DNA from: a gamma proteobacterium symbiont of Ctena orbiculata | GTDB lineage: Bacteria > Pseudomonadota > Gammaproteobacteria > Chromatiales > Chromatiaceae | Direction: 5' to 3' | Assembly: GCA_003094555.1 (NCBI GenBank) | Contig: NATW01000111.1 | Coordinates: 1-61,636 of the forward strand | DNA: 61,636 nt | Shown: one piece after another, positions 18,661 through 27,110 of the stretch | How positions within the stretch are numbered: position 1 is the first letter of the stretch | How the letters are laid out: each line of letters opens with the position of its first letter | Program-made: the position numbers and the translations under genes | Notes under the pieces: generated by a model | Database searches by the model: none | What the model saw: only the letters and a program-made list of their open reading frames with translations | Told to the model about the DNA's origin: nothing

Positions 18661-18820
18661 TCACCGCAAATGGACGCGAATCACCGCAAATTAACGCAAA
18701 AAATGTTTGAAATTCTTTTGTATCGGGTTACTGCCACAAAGGCATGGATTGACTTGAAAGCAATGCTTTTCCCTTTTTATATTTGCGAGTCTTGGCGGTG
18801 ATTTGCGTTAATTCGCGGCT
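18661..18820. repeat. Modular inverted repeat of GCGTTAATT / GCGGTGATT units
   Basis: The left arm (18661-18700) carries CACCGCAAA, ACGCGAATCACCGCAAA and TTAACGCAAA on the plus strand. The right arm (18783-18818) carries the same words in reverse complement (GGCGGTGATTTGCG, TTAATTCGCG). The modules are permuted rather than mirrored exactly, as in dispersed intergenic repeats seen in many proteobacteria. About 80 bp separate the arms. It lies between a plus-strand and a minus-strand gene end and could help terminate both. Confidence 0.7.
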
Positions 18821-18843
18821 TGAATTCTTAACCGCTTGAATCG

Positions 18844-19296
18844 TTAACCGATACTCTCCGCCATGTTGGCCTGAAAGATCGCCTTGTGGATGTCACCCAG
18901 GCTGAGCATTCCCACCAGTTGCCCGGCATCGGCAACAGGAATCCGGCGGAACTTGTGGCGAACCATGATGGTGGCGGCACGCAGTATGTGCATGTCGGGG
19001 CTGACCGTAATCACACTTGGGGTCATGAGATCTGACACCTTGAGATTCACCACATCCTTATACTGCAGCATCATACTGTCGTAGTCTGGTGAGGATATTC
19101 CATCCATGATCTCCTCCAGGGTGGGAAACATCCGATGCAATACATCCTTCTCTGCAATTATGCCAATTAATTTATCATCCTCCACCACCGGAAGACCGCT
19201 GTAACGAAACAGGCACATTAGAGAAACCACCTCCAGAAGCTTGGTATCCGGCGTCACCGTTTTAGGTGTTCTTGTCATGATTTCGCTTACCAGCAT
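18844..19296 (-). CDS. Two-CBS-domain protein
   Basis: 150 aa made of two CBS domains: MLVSEIMTRTPKTVTPDTKL at 1-20 begins the first, VSDLMTPSVITVSPDMHI at about 87-105 the second, each with the closing G-x-x-x-x-x-D motif (GIIAEKDV, GMLSLGDI). Such stand-alone pairs bind adenine nucleotides (AMP, ATP, SAM) and modulate partners. There is no enzyme domain and no obvious partner next door. Cytoplasmic. Confidence 0.9.
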   Translation of the reverse strand: MLVSEIMTRTPKTVTPDTKLLEVVSLMCLFRYSGLPVVEDDKLIGIIAEKDVLHRMFPTLEEIMDGISSPDYDSMMLQYKDVVNLKVSDLMTPSVITVSPDMHILRAATIMVRHKFRRIPVADAGQLVGMLSLGDIHKAIFQANMAESIG

Positions 19297-19457
19297 TTAA
19301 AAACTCCTCGTCAGTTCAACTGTATTTTAGTTATCCAAGCCCTGATCCACATCAAGCGATCATTCGCTGATGATTGCCACCCTATCGTCCAGATTGACAA
19401 TCCAGGGACGCAAGCCTTTAAACGCAGGATATACATCCAGGACTTGTTCTGAGCTTA

Positions 19458-19749
19458 GGGCCTGTTAACACTAATCCAATGCACTCTGTTGTGCCTGAAA
19501 GAGCGCCAATCAAGGCGCGAGGAGAGAAGTTTGGTCACTCCAAATGAACGACGAGCAACGCTGAGTGGCGCTCTTTCAGGCGCACCCCAAGGGCACTTCC
19601 TTCGGGGCGCAACCCGAAGGGCTGGGGCTGTTTTTGCGCCCAGCGGCGTTATCATTCGCTCATGTAGCCGGGCTACACCACGCTCATTCTGCCTTGCTGG
19701 GTGCAAAAACAGCCCCAGCAGAGTGCATTGGATTAGTGTTAACAGGCCC
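19458..19749. mobile_element. Miniature inverted-repeat element (MITE-like) with TA flanks
   Basis: A 292-bp element with perfect 31-bp terminal inverted repeats (19458-19488 and 19719-19749), starting GGGCCTGTTAACACTAATCC. TA stands directly outside both ends (19456-19457 and 19750-19751), as expected for a TA target duplication (IS630/mariner-like or IS427-type enzymes). Inside are two more stems: TGAAAGAGCGCC pairing with GGCGCTCTTTCA, and GGGGCTGTTTTTGC pairing with GCAAAAACAGCCCC. No transposase is encoded; open frames across it are by-products. A second copy begins at 61561, so it is dispersed. Likely mobilised in trans. Confidence 0.82.
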
Positions 19750-19751
19750 TA

Positions 19752-20064
19752 GTTAAATATTGTTGTTTTCCAGACTCTTAACAATACGCATTCTGGATGT
19801 GGTTGCCAACCCTTTTCCCACCCCCGGTCACATCGGCCACTGCATCAAATTCACCAGCCGTGGGAAAAGTCCCGGATGTGGATTTGTATCTGGAGAGCCT
19901 GGAATCAAACAATATCACAGGAACAAAATTCCTGATTATCAGGCAGCATGTCTACCCCAATCTAAAATCCTCAACCCTCCCTGTCCAAGCGATCCCCCGG
20001 GGTAACTTTCACCTGGCAATGTAAGCTAATGATTTAACGGAAAAAGGAGATAACAATCCATAAC
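19752..20064. other. Non-coding stretch between the miniature element and the nrdA control region
   Basis: About 310 bp. Two overlapping open frames (19760-20005 and 19797-20024) exist, but neither has a convincing SD or family features, and they overlap each other in different frames. I cannot support a gene here. Confidence 0.4.
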
Positions 20065-20105
20065 TTATCCACAATTCACGCACAGACTGGAGCTGCTTTT
20101 CCACA
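20065..20105 (+). promoter_or_regulatory. Two DnaA boxes upstream of nrdA
   Basis: TTATCCACA at 20065-20073 is a perfect consensus DnaA box; TTTTCCACA at 20097-20105 fits the relaxed consensus TTWTNCACA. Both face the same way, 32 bp apart. In E. coli, DnaA boxes upstream of nrdAB tie class I RNR transcription to replication initiation, so the same logic is likely. No AT-rich unwinding element or oriC gene set is nearby, so this is not an origin. Confidence 0.75.
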
Positions 20106-20112
20106 ACTTCAT

Positions 20113-20160
20113 ACACAATATATTGTGGTTGACATCGAGCAAATAGGATATATATTGTGT
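20113..20160 (+). promoter_or_regulatory. Pair of NrdR boxes upstream of nrdA
   Basis: Box 1 ACACAATATATTGTGG (20113-20128) and box 2 AGGATATATATTGTGT (20145-20160) match the 16-bp NrdR palindrome (acaCwATATaTwGtgt); box 1 is nearly perfect, the left arm of box 2 is weaker. Their centres are 32 bp apart, three helical turns, the usual spacing for NrdR repression of RNR operons. Overlap with the nrdA promoter is expected. The anaerobic nrdD operon in this window lacks such boxes. Confidence 0.88.
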
Positions 20161-20443
20161 TTACTGGTTTTGAAGTCCGGATCCTGATTTCCCACTTCAA
20201 CAATCAGATAACAAGGCCGGAGATAACCGGCCGGGATGAGATAAAGATCAGCCTCCGGAACAGCCGTTCCCATGGCAACAGGCTTGACGCAGACAGGGGA
20301 TGCAGCGATCCGCACACACCGGCCTCCCTGTCAGCCGAATAAAGACAACAATGTAACCACCAACAGACAATCGACAGCCAGGACAGTCAGTTCATAGACC
20401 CGGCGCAATAATGGCTACGATGCGAACATATTCAGGAGAAGAG

Positions 20444-23329
20444 ATGGCCACACAAGCAGCCAATAGCGACGCTTCCATTTCAGTTACCCAGCCACCCTTG
20501 ATGCAAGAGCCTCAAACACAGGCTCGATCCAGCAACAGCAGTGGCATCCAGGTCATTCGCCGTAACGGCAAGGTCACCCATTTCGACCCCGGTAAGATCA
20601 GCGTCGCCATGACCAAGGCCTTCCTCGCTGTCGAGGGCGGCAGCGCCGCCGCCTCCAGCCGCATTCACGATACCGTCCAGGCACTCACCGATCAGGTGCT
20701 CAGTGCACTCACCCGTCGCCTGTCCGACAACGCCACGGTGCATATCGAGGATATCCAGGATCAGGTGGAGCTGTCCCTGATGCGCTCCGGTGAACACAAG
20801 GCTGCCCGCGCCTATGTCCTGTATCGTGAGCGCCAATCACAAAAGCGCATCGAAGAGGAGGCCAAGCGCGCCGAGGTCGAGGGTATTCCCCAGGAGCATA
20901 TTGTCAATGTCACCCTGGAAGACGGTACCACCCGCCCCCTCGACGTGGAGCGTCTGCAAGCCCTGGTCAACGAGGCCTGTAACGATCTGGAGGAGGTGGA
21001 TGCCGGCCTCATCCTGCAGGATGCCTGCCGCAACCTGTTCGACGGGGTGAAAGAGAACGATGTCTCCCAGACCCTGGTAATGAGCGCCCGCACCCTGATC
21101 GATCAGGAACCCAACTACTCCCAGGTCGCCGCGCGCCTGCTGCTCGACATCCTGCGTCGGGAGGCCCTTGGCTTTCTCGGTCTGGATACCCCGGTCAACA
21201 CCCAGGCGGAAATGGCCGAAAGCTACTGCAGCTATTTCAAACGTTACATCCAACAGGCCGAGGAACTGGATCTGTTGGATAGCCGCCTCGGTCAATACGA
21301 CCTGGACCATCTGATCGCCGCGATGAAACCTGAGCGGGACCTGCAGTTCACCTACCTGGGCCTGCAGACCCTCTACGACCGCTACTTCATCCACAGCGAG
21401 GATGGTATCCGCTTCGAGCTGCCCCAGGCCTTCTTCATGCGGGTCGCCATGGGTCTGGCCATCAACGAGATCAACCGGGAGGCGCGAGCCATCGAGTTCT
21501 ACAATCTGCTCTCCTCCTTCGACTTCATGAGCTCCACCCCGACCCTGTTCAACTCCGGCACCCTGCGCCCCCAGCTCTCCAGCTGTTACCTGACCACGGT
21601 GCCCGACGACCTGGACGGCATCTACAGCAGCATCAAGGACAACGCCCTGCTCTCCAAGTTCGCCGGCGGCCTGGGCAACGACTGGACCCGGGTACGCGGC
21701 CTCGGCGCCCACATCAAAGGCACCAATGGCAAATCCCAGGGTGTGGTCCCCTTCCTCAAGGTGGCCAACGACACCGCGGTGGCGGTCAACCAGGGGGGCA
21801 AGCGCAAGGGCGCGGTCTGCGCCTACCTGGAGACCTGGCACATCGACATCGAGGAGTTCCTGGAACTGCGCAAGAACACCGGTGACGAACGCCGCCGCAC
21901 CCACGACATGAATACCGCCAACTGGATACCCGACCTGTTCATGAAACGGGTCGCGGAAGATGGTATGTGGACCCTGTTTTCGCCCAATGACACCCCAGAC
22001 CTGCACGACCTCACCGGCAAGGCCTTCGAAGCGGTCTACCTGGCCTATGAGGAGAAGGCGGCCAAGGGCGTGCTGGATGTGAGCAAGAGCATCAAGGCGG
22101 TGGATCTGTGGCGCAAGATGCTCGGCCTGCTGTTCGAGACCGGCCATCCCTGGATCACCTTCAAGGATCCCTGCAACCTGCGCTACAGCAACCAGCACAT
22201 GGGAGTGGTGCACAGTTCCAACCTCTGTACCGAGATCACCCTGCATACCAACGATCATGAGATCGCGGTGTGTAACCTGGGCTCGGTCAACCTGACCGCC
22301 CACGTCAACGAGAACGGCCTCGACCTGGAGAAGTTGGAAAAGACCGTGAGCACCGCCATGCGCATGCTCGACAATGTCATCGACTACAACTACTACAGCG
22401 TCCCCCAGGCGCGCAACTCCAACCTGCGCCACCGCCCTGTGGGCCTCGGCATCATGGGTTTCCAGGACGCCCTGTATAAACAACGCCTGGCCTACACCTC
22501 CGAAGAGGCCCTGGCCTTCGCCGACCGCTCCATGGAGGCAGTCAGCTACTTTGCCATCCAGGCCTCTTCCGACCTGGCGGCGGAGCGCGGACGCTACTCC
22601 AGCTATGAGGGTTCCCTGTGGAGCCAGGGCATCCTGCCCATCGACTCCCTCAAGCTGCTGAAGGCCGAGCGGGGGGACTATCTGCAGGTGGACGAGAGCC
22701 AGACCCTGGACTGGGACGCCCTGCGCGAAAAGATCAAGTACCAGGGGATGCGCAATTCAAACACCATGGCGATCGCCCCCACCGCGACCATCTCCAACAT
22801 CTGCGGTGTCAGCCAGTCCATCGAACCCACCTACCAGAACCTGTTCGTCAAATCGAACCTCTCCGGTGAGTTCACCGTGGTCAACCCCTACATGGTGCAC
22901 GACCTGAAGAAGCTGGGGCTGTGGGACGAGGTGATGATCAACGACCTCAAATACTACGACGGCTCCCTGCAACCCATCGATCGCATCCCGGACGAGATCA
23001 AGGCAATCTATGCCACCGCCTTCGAGATCGATGCCCGTTGGCTGGTGGAGGCCGGCTCCCGGCGCCAGAAATGGATCGACCAGGGTCAGTCCCTCAATCT
23101 CTATATGGCCGAACCCTCCGGCAAGAAACTGGACAACCTCTACAAGCTGGCCTGGGTGCGTGGTCTCAAGACCACCTACTACCTGCGCTCCATCGGCGCC
23201 ACCGGCGCGGAGAAGACCTCGGTCCAGCAGGGAGGCAGCGGTAACGGTGTCGACATGATCGGCACCGGCGGTAGCGAAGCGCCCCAAGCCTGCTCGATCA
23301 TCGATCCGGATTGCGAAGCCTGCCAATAA
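20444..23329 (+). CDS. nrdA: Class I ribonucleoside-diphosphate reductase, alpha subunit
   Basis: 961 aa from ATG 20444, chosen because AGGAGA lies just upstream; ATG 20411 in the same frame is an alternative. Two ATP-cone domains in tandem at the N-terminus (around IQVIRRNGKVTHFDPGKI and VTLEDGTTRPLDVERLQALV), as in Pseudomonas NrdA. Active-site cysteines occur in SSCYLTTVPDD and NLCTEITLHTND; the radical-transfer Tyr pair in KTTYYLRSIG; the C-terminal shuttle cysteines in CSIIDPDCEAC. With NrdB it makes dNDPs under oxic conditions. nrdB follows at 53 bp. Confidence 0.97.
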   Translation: MATQAANSDASISVTQPPLMQEPQTQARSSNSSGIQVIRRNGKVTHFDPGKISVAMTKAFLAVEGGSAAASSRIHDTVQALTDQVLSALTRRLSDNATVHIEDIQDQVELSLMRSGEHKAARAYVLYRERQSQKRIEEEAKRAEVEGIPQEHIVNVTLEDGTTRPLDVERLQALVNEACNDLEEVDAGLILQDACRNLFDGVKENDVSQTLVMSARTLIDQEPNYSQVAARLLLDILRREALGFLGLDTPVNTQAEMAESYCSYFKRYIQQAEELDLLDSRLGQYDLDHLIAAMKPERDLQFTYLGLQTLYDRYFIHSEDGIRFELPQAFFMRVAMGLAINEINREARAIEFYNLLSSFDFMSSTPTLFNSGTLRPQLSSCYLTTVPDDLDGIYSSIKDNALLSKFAGGLGNDWTRVRGLGAHIKGTNGKSQGVVPFLKVANDTAVAVNQGGKRKGAVCAYLETWHIDIEEFLELRKNTGDERRRTHDMNTANWIPDLFMKRVAEDGMWTLFSPNDTPDLHDLTGKAFEAVYLAYEEKAAKGVLDVSKSIKAVDLWRKMLGLLFETGHPWITFKDPCNLRYSNQHMGVVHSSNLCTEITLHTNDHEIAVCNLGSVNLTAHVNENGLDLEKLEKTVSTAMRMLDNVIDYNYYSVPQARNSNLRHRPVGLGIMGFQDALYKQRLAYTSEEALAFADRSMEAVSYFAIQASSDLAAERGRYSSYEGSLWSQGILPIDSLKLLKAERGDYLQVDESQTLDWDALREKIKYQGMRNSNTMAIAPTATISNICGVSQSIEPTYQNLFVKSNLSGEFTVVNPYMVHDLKKLGLWDEVMINDLKYYDGSLQPIDRIPDEIKAIYATAFEIDARWLVEAGSRRQKWIDQGQSLNLYMAEPSGKKLDNLYKLAWVRGLKTTYYLRSIGATGAEKTSVQQGGSGNGVDMIGTGGSEAPQACSIIDPDCEACQ

Positions 23330-23382
23330 GCAATGCAATGAGAAGCCACCACTCAAGCGATAAAGACAGAGAGGAATAGAAG

Positions 23383-24540
23383 ATGCTGAACTGGGACGAT
23401 CCACTCGCTAAACCGGTACTCCAGGAAGTCACCCCGGCACCCGCGTCAACCGAGACAACGCCGGCCCATCCCCACGTGGTGGAAGAGGCAGCCCGCGCCC
23501 TGGAGGTGGAACAGCAGAGCGAAGCCATGGCCTCCATGGAACCGGTCAACCCGGATGACAAGCGGGTCATCAACGGCATGACCGACATCAATCAGCTGGC
23601 CCCCTTCAAATATCCCTGGGCCTGGGAGTACTTCCTCAACGCGAATAAGAATCACTGGACCCCACTCGACATCAACATGGCCCAGGATGTCCACGACTAT
23701 CAGTACAAGCTGACCCTGGAGGAGCGCCACGTCTACGAGAACGTGCTCTCCTACCTGACCACCTCCGACATCCTGGCGATGCGCAATATCGGCCTGGCGG
23801 TGATGGAGAAGATGTCCGCCCCCGAGCTGCAGATCTACCAGGCGCGCCAGGTCTACGAAGAGTCCCTGCACACCTGGACCTACCAGCACTGCATCGAGAC
23901 CATCGGCCTCGACCAGGGGGAGATCTATAACCGTTATCGGGTGGTGCCGGAGATCAACAAGAAGATCCAGATCACCAACCGCCGCCTCTCCTCCATCCTG
24001 CGCGCCGATATCAACCTGCGCGACCCGGACGAGCTGCACAACTTCGTCATGGCCTACATCTTCTTCGGCGCCATCTTCGAAGGCTGCTGGTTCTACAACG
24101 GCTTCAGCCCCATCTTCGCCCTGCAGCGTCGCGGCCTGATGAAAGGCACCGCGGAACAGCTGCAGTACATCATGCGTGACGAAGTGCTGCATGCCTCATT
24201 CGGCATCCGCGTGGTCAAGCAGATCATCCAGGAAGAGAACATCACCCTGGATAAACAGGCAATGCGCGACATGTGGGATGAGGCCGAAGCCGCCGAAATC
24301 GGCTATGCGAGCTACATCATGCGCGACCCAATCCTGGGTTACTCCAAAGAGGATCACATCGGCCAGTTCCGTTTCACCGCCAACCGCCGTGCACGGCAGC
24401 TGGGTATGGATGAGCCTTTCCCCGGTGCCGAGGCAACCCTGCCCTGGCTGGATGAGCAGGCGAATCTACGCAAAGAGAAGAACTTCTTTGAAACACGGGT
24501 CACCGAGTATCAAACGGGTGGCGCGCTCAAATGGGATTGA
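23383..24540 (+). CDS. nrdB: Class I ribonucleoside-diphosphate reductase, beta subunit
   Basis: 385 aa. An N-terminal extension of about 60 aa is rich in Ala/Glu/Pro and probably disordered. The ferritin-like fold carries the diiron ligands, including E-E-S-L-H in QVYEESLHTWTYQHC with the radical Tyr four residues after that His, and later EGCWFYNGF and RDEVLHASFG. The C-terminal tail EYQTGGALKWD holds the interface Tyr and is the alpha-binding peptide of the Pseudomonas-like type. SD GAGAGGAA precedes the ATG. The second gene of the nrdAB operon. Confidence 0.97.
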   Translation: MLNWDDPLAKPVLQEVTPAPASTETTPAHPHVVEEAARALEVEQQSEAMASMEPVNPDDKRVINGMTDINQLAPFKYPWAWEYFLNANKNHWTPLDINMAQDVHDYQYKLTLEERHVYENVLSYLTTSDILAMRNIGLAVMEKMSAPELQIYQARQVYEESLHTWTYQHCIETIGLDQGEIYNRYRVVPEINKKIQITNRRLSSILRADINLRDPDELHNFVMAYIFFGAIFEGCWFYNGFSPIFALQRRGLMKGTAEQLQYIMRDEVLHASFGIRVVKQIIQEENITLDKQAMRDMWDEAEAAEIGYASYIMRDPILGYSKEDHIGQFRFTANRRARQLGMDEPFPGAEATLPWLDEQANLRKEKNFFETRVTEYQTGGALKWD

Positions 24541-24623
24541 TCGGCAATAGCCGATAGAAAATGCCGCCATAAGGGAGGTGGCTTAATGATAAGGAGTTTT
24601 TTAAAGTTACTCGGAGAGTAAAA

Positions 24624-24815
24624 ATGCATTGTTCACACTGTTCTTCGTTGATGGCCGAAGTTGAATCCCAGAAGGAAGGACGAACGGAACAGTCGCTGTT
24701 TGAGTGTCCGGTTTGTGGACGCACCCAGTTGATTACAAGGACGCTGGACCAATGGAAAGAGAATTTAACCTTACAGATGGGACGTTTGGCGAGGCAGACG
24801 CTGCGGCATACATAA
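24624..24815 (+). CDS. Small zinc-ribbon protein
   Basis: 63 aa with two C-x2-C knuckles: HCSHCSS at the N-terminus and ECPVCGRTQ in the middle, a likely single zinc site. The remaining helix (DQWKENLTLQMGRLARQTL) is basic. It lies 83 bp after nrdB on the same strand and ends before a terminator, so it may be the last gene of the nrdAB transcript. Function unknown. Confidence 0.65.
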   Translation: MHCSHCSSLMAEVESQKEGRTEQSLFECPVCGRTQLITRTLDQWKENLTLQMGRLARQTLRHT

Positions 24816-24856
24816 CAGGGTTTTCAACACTTCTCCTCACTTCCTGCCACTGCAGG

Positions 24857-24903
24857 CGGGCGATGTTGCAGCAGCGAGCACATCGCCCGGTTTTTCCTTT
24901 TTT
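24857..24903 (+). terminator. Rho-independent terminator after the nrdAB / zinc-ribbon transcript
   Basis: Stem CGGGCGATGT (24857-24866) pairs with ACATCGCCCG (24880-24889), loop 13 nt, followed by a T-rich tract (24891-24903). It is 42 bp after the zinc-ribbon gene. Confidence 0.88.
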
Positions 24904-24993
24904 ATAAGCTTTAAACTAAGATATAAGTTATAGCCATCTCAAAATTAGTCCAAATAATTAGAGATCCAAACATTGACAACCGAGGTTACTGAA

Positions 24994-25227
24994 ATGGCAT
25001 TTCCAACTGCTGTCAACGATCAAATAACAGATTCTGTCACACAGGCATTTACCACGGGCGGTGACGATGCACTGAATGTGATTGCTGAATTGATGGCGGA
25101 GATCGCCAAAGGCCTGGAAAATGCCAAGCAGGGCTATGCGACGATCGATGAACTCTCGGACGCTTTTGAGAATGCTGAAGTAGCAATGCATGGGATTGTT
25201 GCAAAGCTGGCAACTGGCCGGGATTGA
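24994..25227 (+). CDS. RebB-like protein (R-body / killing-trait family), orphan
   Basis: 77 aa from ATG 24994; a TTG at 24973 in frame is less likely. The start MAFPTAVNDQITDSVTQ is the hallmark of the RebB family, the subunits that assemble the coiled R-bodies of Caedibacter and occur in many proteobacteria. The rest is helical and alanine-rich, ending in a charged tail. Reb loci usually hold several paralogues plus a regulator; here only one copy is seen, with a broken thioredoxin gene convergent to it. Whether it makes any structure is unknown. The family call rests mainly on the N-terminal motif. Confidence 0.65.
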   Translation: MAFPTAVNDQITDSVTQAFTTGGDDALNVIAELMAEIAKGLENAKQGYATIDELSDAFENAEVAMHGIVAKLATGRD

Positions 25228-25238
25228 TGGTTTGGGAC

Positions 25239-25684
25239 CTAGTCGCCAGGTACAGCATCGTTTTGATTTACTGATATCAATGAACGCACCTGCGCCAGTA
25301 TCGATAACTCATCCCAATCAATACCACCGACCACACGTGCTACAACCAATCCCCGGGTATTGACGATATATGAAGTATGCAGTGCCAACACCTGCCATTG
25401 CCTCAGCATATGGGAGTCCCGGTCCAAAAGCACCGAGTATATCAGCTGCACGTTGCAGATCCGGCAGCTCTATTGATGCAGGGTGAACACCAGGTCGCCC
25501 AAAAACTGACTATGTACGCACGCTCCCGGTAATCAAGCCTTTGGTGTATCTCTCCCATCATATCGGCCAGGAAAAAGTCTGCTGCCGGTTTTTGTACTGT
25601 GTAGGCACGTATACCCAATCCGGTAGACCATGCGAGCGTTGGTGCAAACCGGATATAGAGTGTTACCAGCGTGACGGCTTTCAT
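25239..25684 (-). pseudogene. Broken TlpA-like thioredoxin gene
   Basis: The reading from CAT 25682-25684 (minus strand) gives the front of an exported TlpA-like thioredoxin, with AADFFLADMMGEIHQRLDY and the active site FWATWCSPC. Just after the CPC site, around 25470, the frame is lost (one extra base) and stops near 25442. The C-terminal half (VLLDRDSHMLRQWQVLALHT, VVGGIDWDELSIL) continues in yet another frame from about 25451 to 25239. Roughly 30 residues expected between ELPDLQ and VLLDRD are missing. So there is at least one frameshift plus a deletion. The gene is probably dead. Confidence 0.75.
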
Positions 25685-25775
25685 GCGAATCATCCAGTGA
25701 CAGATTAAGCTGGGTTCAGCCAGTTTCAGAACCCAGTTTGAATAACACTTCGGTTTCTCGTTTTTTTGCCCGGGC

Positions 25776-26210
25776 TTAGTAGGCTTTCTGTCCGGGAAAG
25801 GCCAACCCATCTCTATACAGGGCTTCATATTCAAATGCTGCCTGTTTCCGGGACCAGACCGTGACGAATTTGCCACCCTTCTTGACACGAAACTCATCGA
25901 CCTGAATCGCATTGAACCGTGGATGTTTTTCACCCTTCACCTGCACGTTATCCAGTACATATCTGACTTTAATATCTCTGGACAGGTTCGGCATGAAGAG
26001 ATAATCACCCTCGCCCACCATCAAGACAAAATAGGACTCGAGTGCAACATGCGGATCAAGTTTTTCAACTGGACAGGTAACGCCATTGTGTGCGCTGTCA
26101 TGACCATTGACCGTACCAGTGAATGTTTCAGCATAAACCCACGGTGGTGTAGCAATCATGGCTACCGTTGCCAATGCCATTTTGATCCCGGCAAGTGATC
26201 TGAATTTCAT
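25776..26210 (-). CDS. Hypothetical exported protein
   Basis: 144 aa from the ATG at 26208-26210, with AGGTAAT upstream on the coding strand and a signal peptide MKFRSLAGIKMALATVAMIA... cleaved near VYA. The mature part (about 117 aa) is beta-rich with one cysteine (VTCPVEKLDPH) and a region with basic residues near the end. Its downstream neighbour is the broken TlpA-like gene, perhaps its former redox partner. Not a family I recognise. Confidence 0.65.
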   Translation of the reverse strand: MKFRSLAGIKMALATVAMIATPPWVYAETFTGTVNGHDSAHNGVTCPVEKLDPHVALESYFVLMVGEGDYLFMPNLSRDIKVRYVLDNVQVKGEKHPRFNAIQVDEFRVKKGGKFVTVWSRKQAAFEYEALYRDGLAFPGQKAY

Positions 26211-26569
26211 TCTATTACCTTCCTCCACAATAAACATGTTGTGAGATATATAAAAACCAGAAGTTTCTGTTACAACAGCTCTGGAAACTCCCATCACATG
26301 AATTTGCGAGTTAGAGGGGAAGACGGATTCAATAAATTTGGAAAGTGCTAATAAATAACAATAGCCAGTCCTCTACAGCTTTATGTAAGTCGAGTGATGA
26401 CTTAGACAGCTTAAAAGCAAGCTAATTTAAATGCGCTATAGCGTGATTTTCTTATTCATCACATTGCCCTGAAAATATTTATCCATTAACACCCGCAGAC
26501 TCTCAGGTATCGCTATCTCAGATTATAATGCAGGGTATCGATATATTGTAAAGAATGGAGCGACTGGGG
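26211..26569. other. AT-rich intergenic stretch
   Basis: About 360 bp between two minus-strand genes. Low GC compared with the core genes around it. No supportable gene; it must hold the promoter of the exported protein ending at 25776. Confidence 0.4.
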
Positions 26570-26875
26570 TTAACGATCATTGTCACTGGTACACTGCCAG
26601 CCCTTTGATTCCAGGTTGTTAATGAACTCGACAGCTTTTCGTTCACAATAAGTATCTTCATGTTCAGCTTTCCATAATGTACGCGGCATAATATTTTCCT
26701 TGGGCTTTGTATAGTAGACTTTGCAGGGTAATGTGTTTGGTTCATTTGGATAGAAGATAACCACATTCCTTGTTAGTTCAGCATAGTGACATGTCCATGA
26801 ATTCGCAAAACTCTCTGATGGCATCACAAGAAAGGTTAGTAGAGACACCAATGATTTGAAAATAAGATTCTTCAT
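26570..26875 (-). CDS. Small exported cysteine-containing protein
   Basis: 101 aa from the ATG at 26873-26875. Signal peptide MKNLIFKSLVSLLTFLVMP..., cleavage near SFA. The mature protein has four cysteines (WTCHYAE, PCKVYY, TYCERK, WQCTS), an even number that could form two disulfides. The layout is that of small exported proteins of unknown function. The GC content is low, suggesting acquired DNA. No function can be assigned. Confidence 0.6.
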   Translation of the reverse strand: MKNLIFKSLVSLLTFLVMPSESFANSWTCHYAELTRNVVIFYPNEPNTLPCKVYYTKPKENIMPRTLWKAEHEDTYCERKAVEFINNLESKGWQCTSDNDR

Positions 26876-27110
26876 GACATCTCTCAAAGTACAATCAAAC
26901 ATAGACCATATTCCCAGTATATTAGTGTCTATCATCAAGTCATGCTCTCTCACAAATATTGCATGATTTAACTAGGATCGACCATATGAACCGAGCATCC
27001 TGTTCAGGTGTCATAGACAGATGGTTATATTTGGGTGTCCGCACCCTGTCATTATTAAGCAGACAATCAAAAAATCAGGACAATGGAACAGATTACATTC
27101 ATTAATCGGA

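Noticed and set aside
19455-19756. Small proteins across the miniature element
   Set aside because: Open in several frames on both strands because of the inverted repeats; no transposase features.
19760-20024. Two overlapping plus-strand frames before the nrdA control region
   Set aside because: They exclude one another and have no start signal.
20065-20105. Chromosomal replication origin from the DnaA boxes
   Set aside because: Only two boxes, no AT-rich unwinding region, no dnaA/dnaN/gyrB; position fits nrdA regulation.
20837-22483. 548-aa open frame on the minus strand inside nrdA
   Set aside because: It is antisense to a certain gene; its composition (Val/Gly/Gln/His-rich) mirrors codon bias of NrdA and it has no domain.
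23446-24192. 248-aa open frame antisense to nrdB
   Set aside because: By-product of the high-GC codon use of nrdB; no SD or motif.
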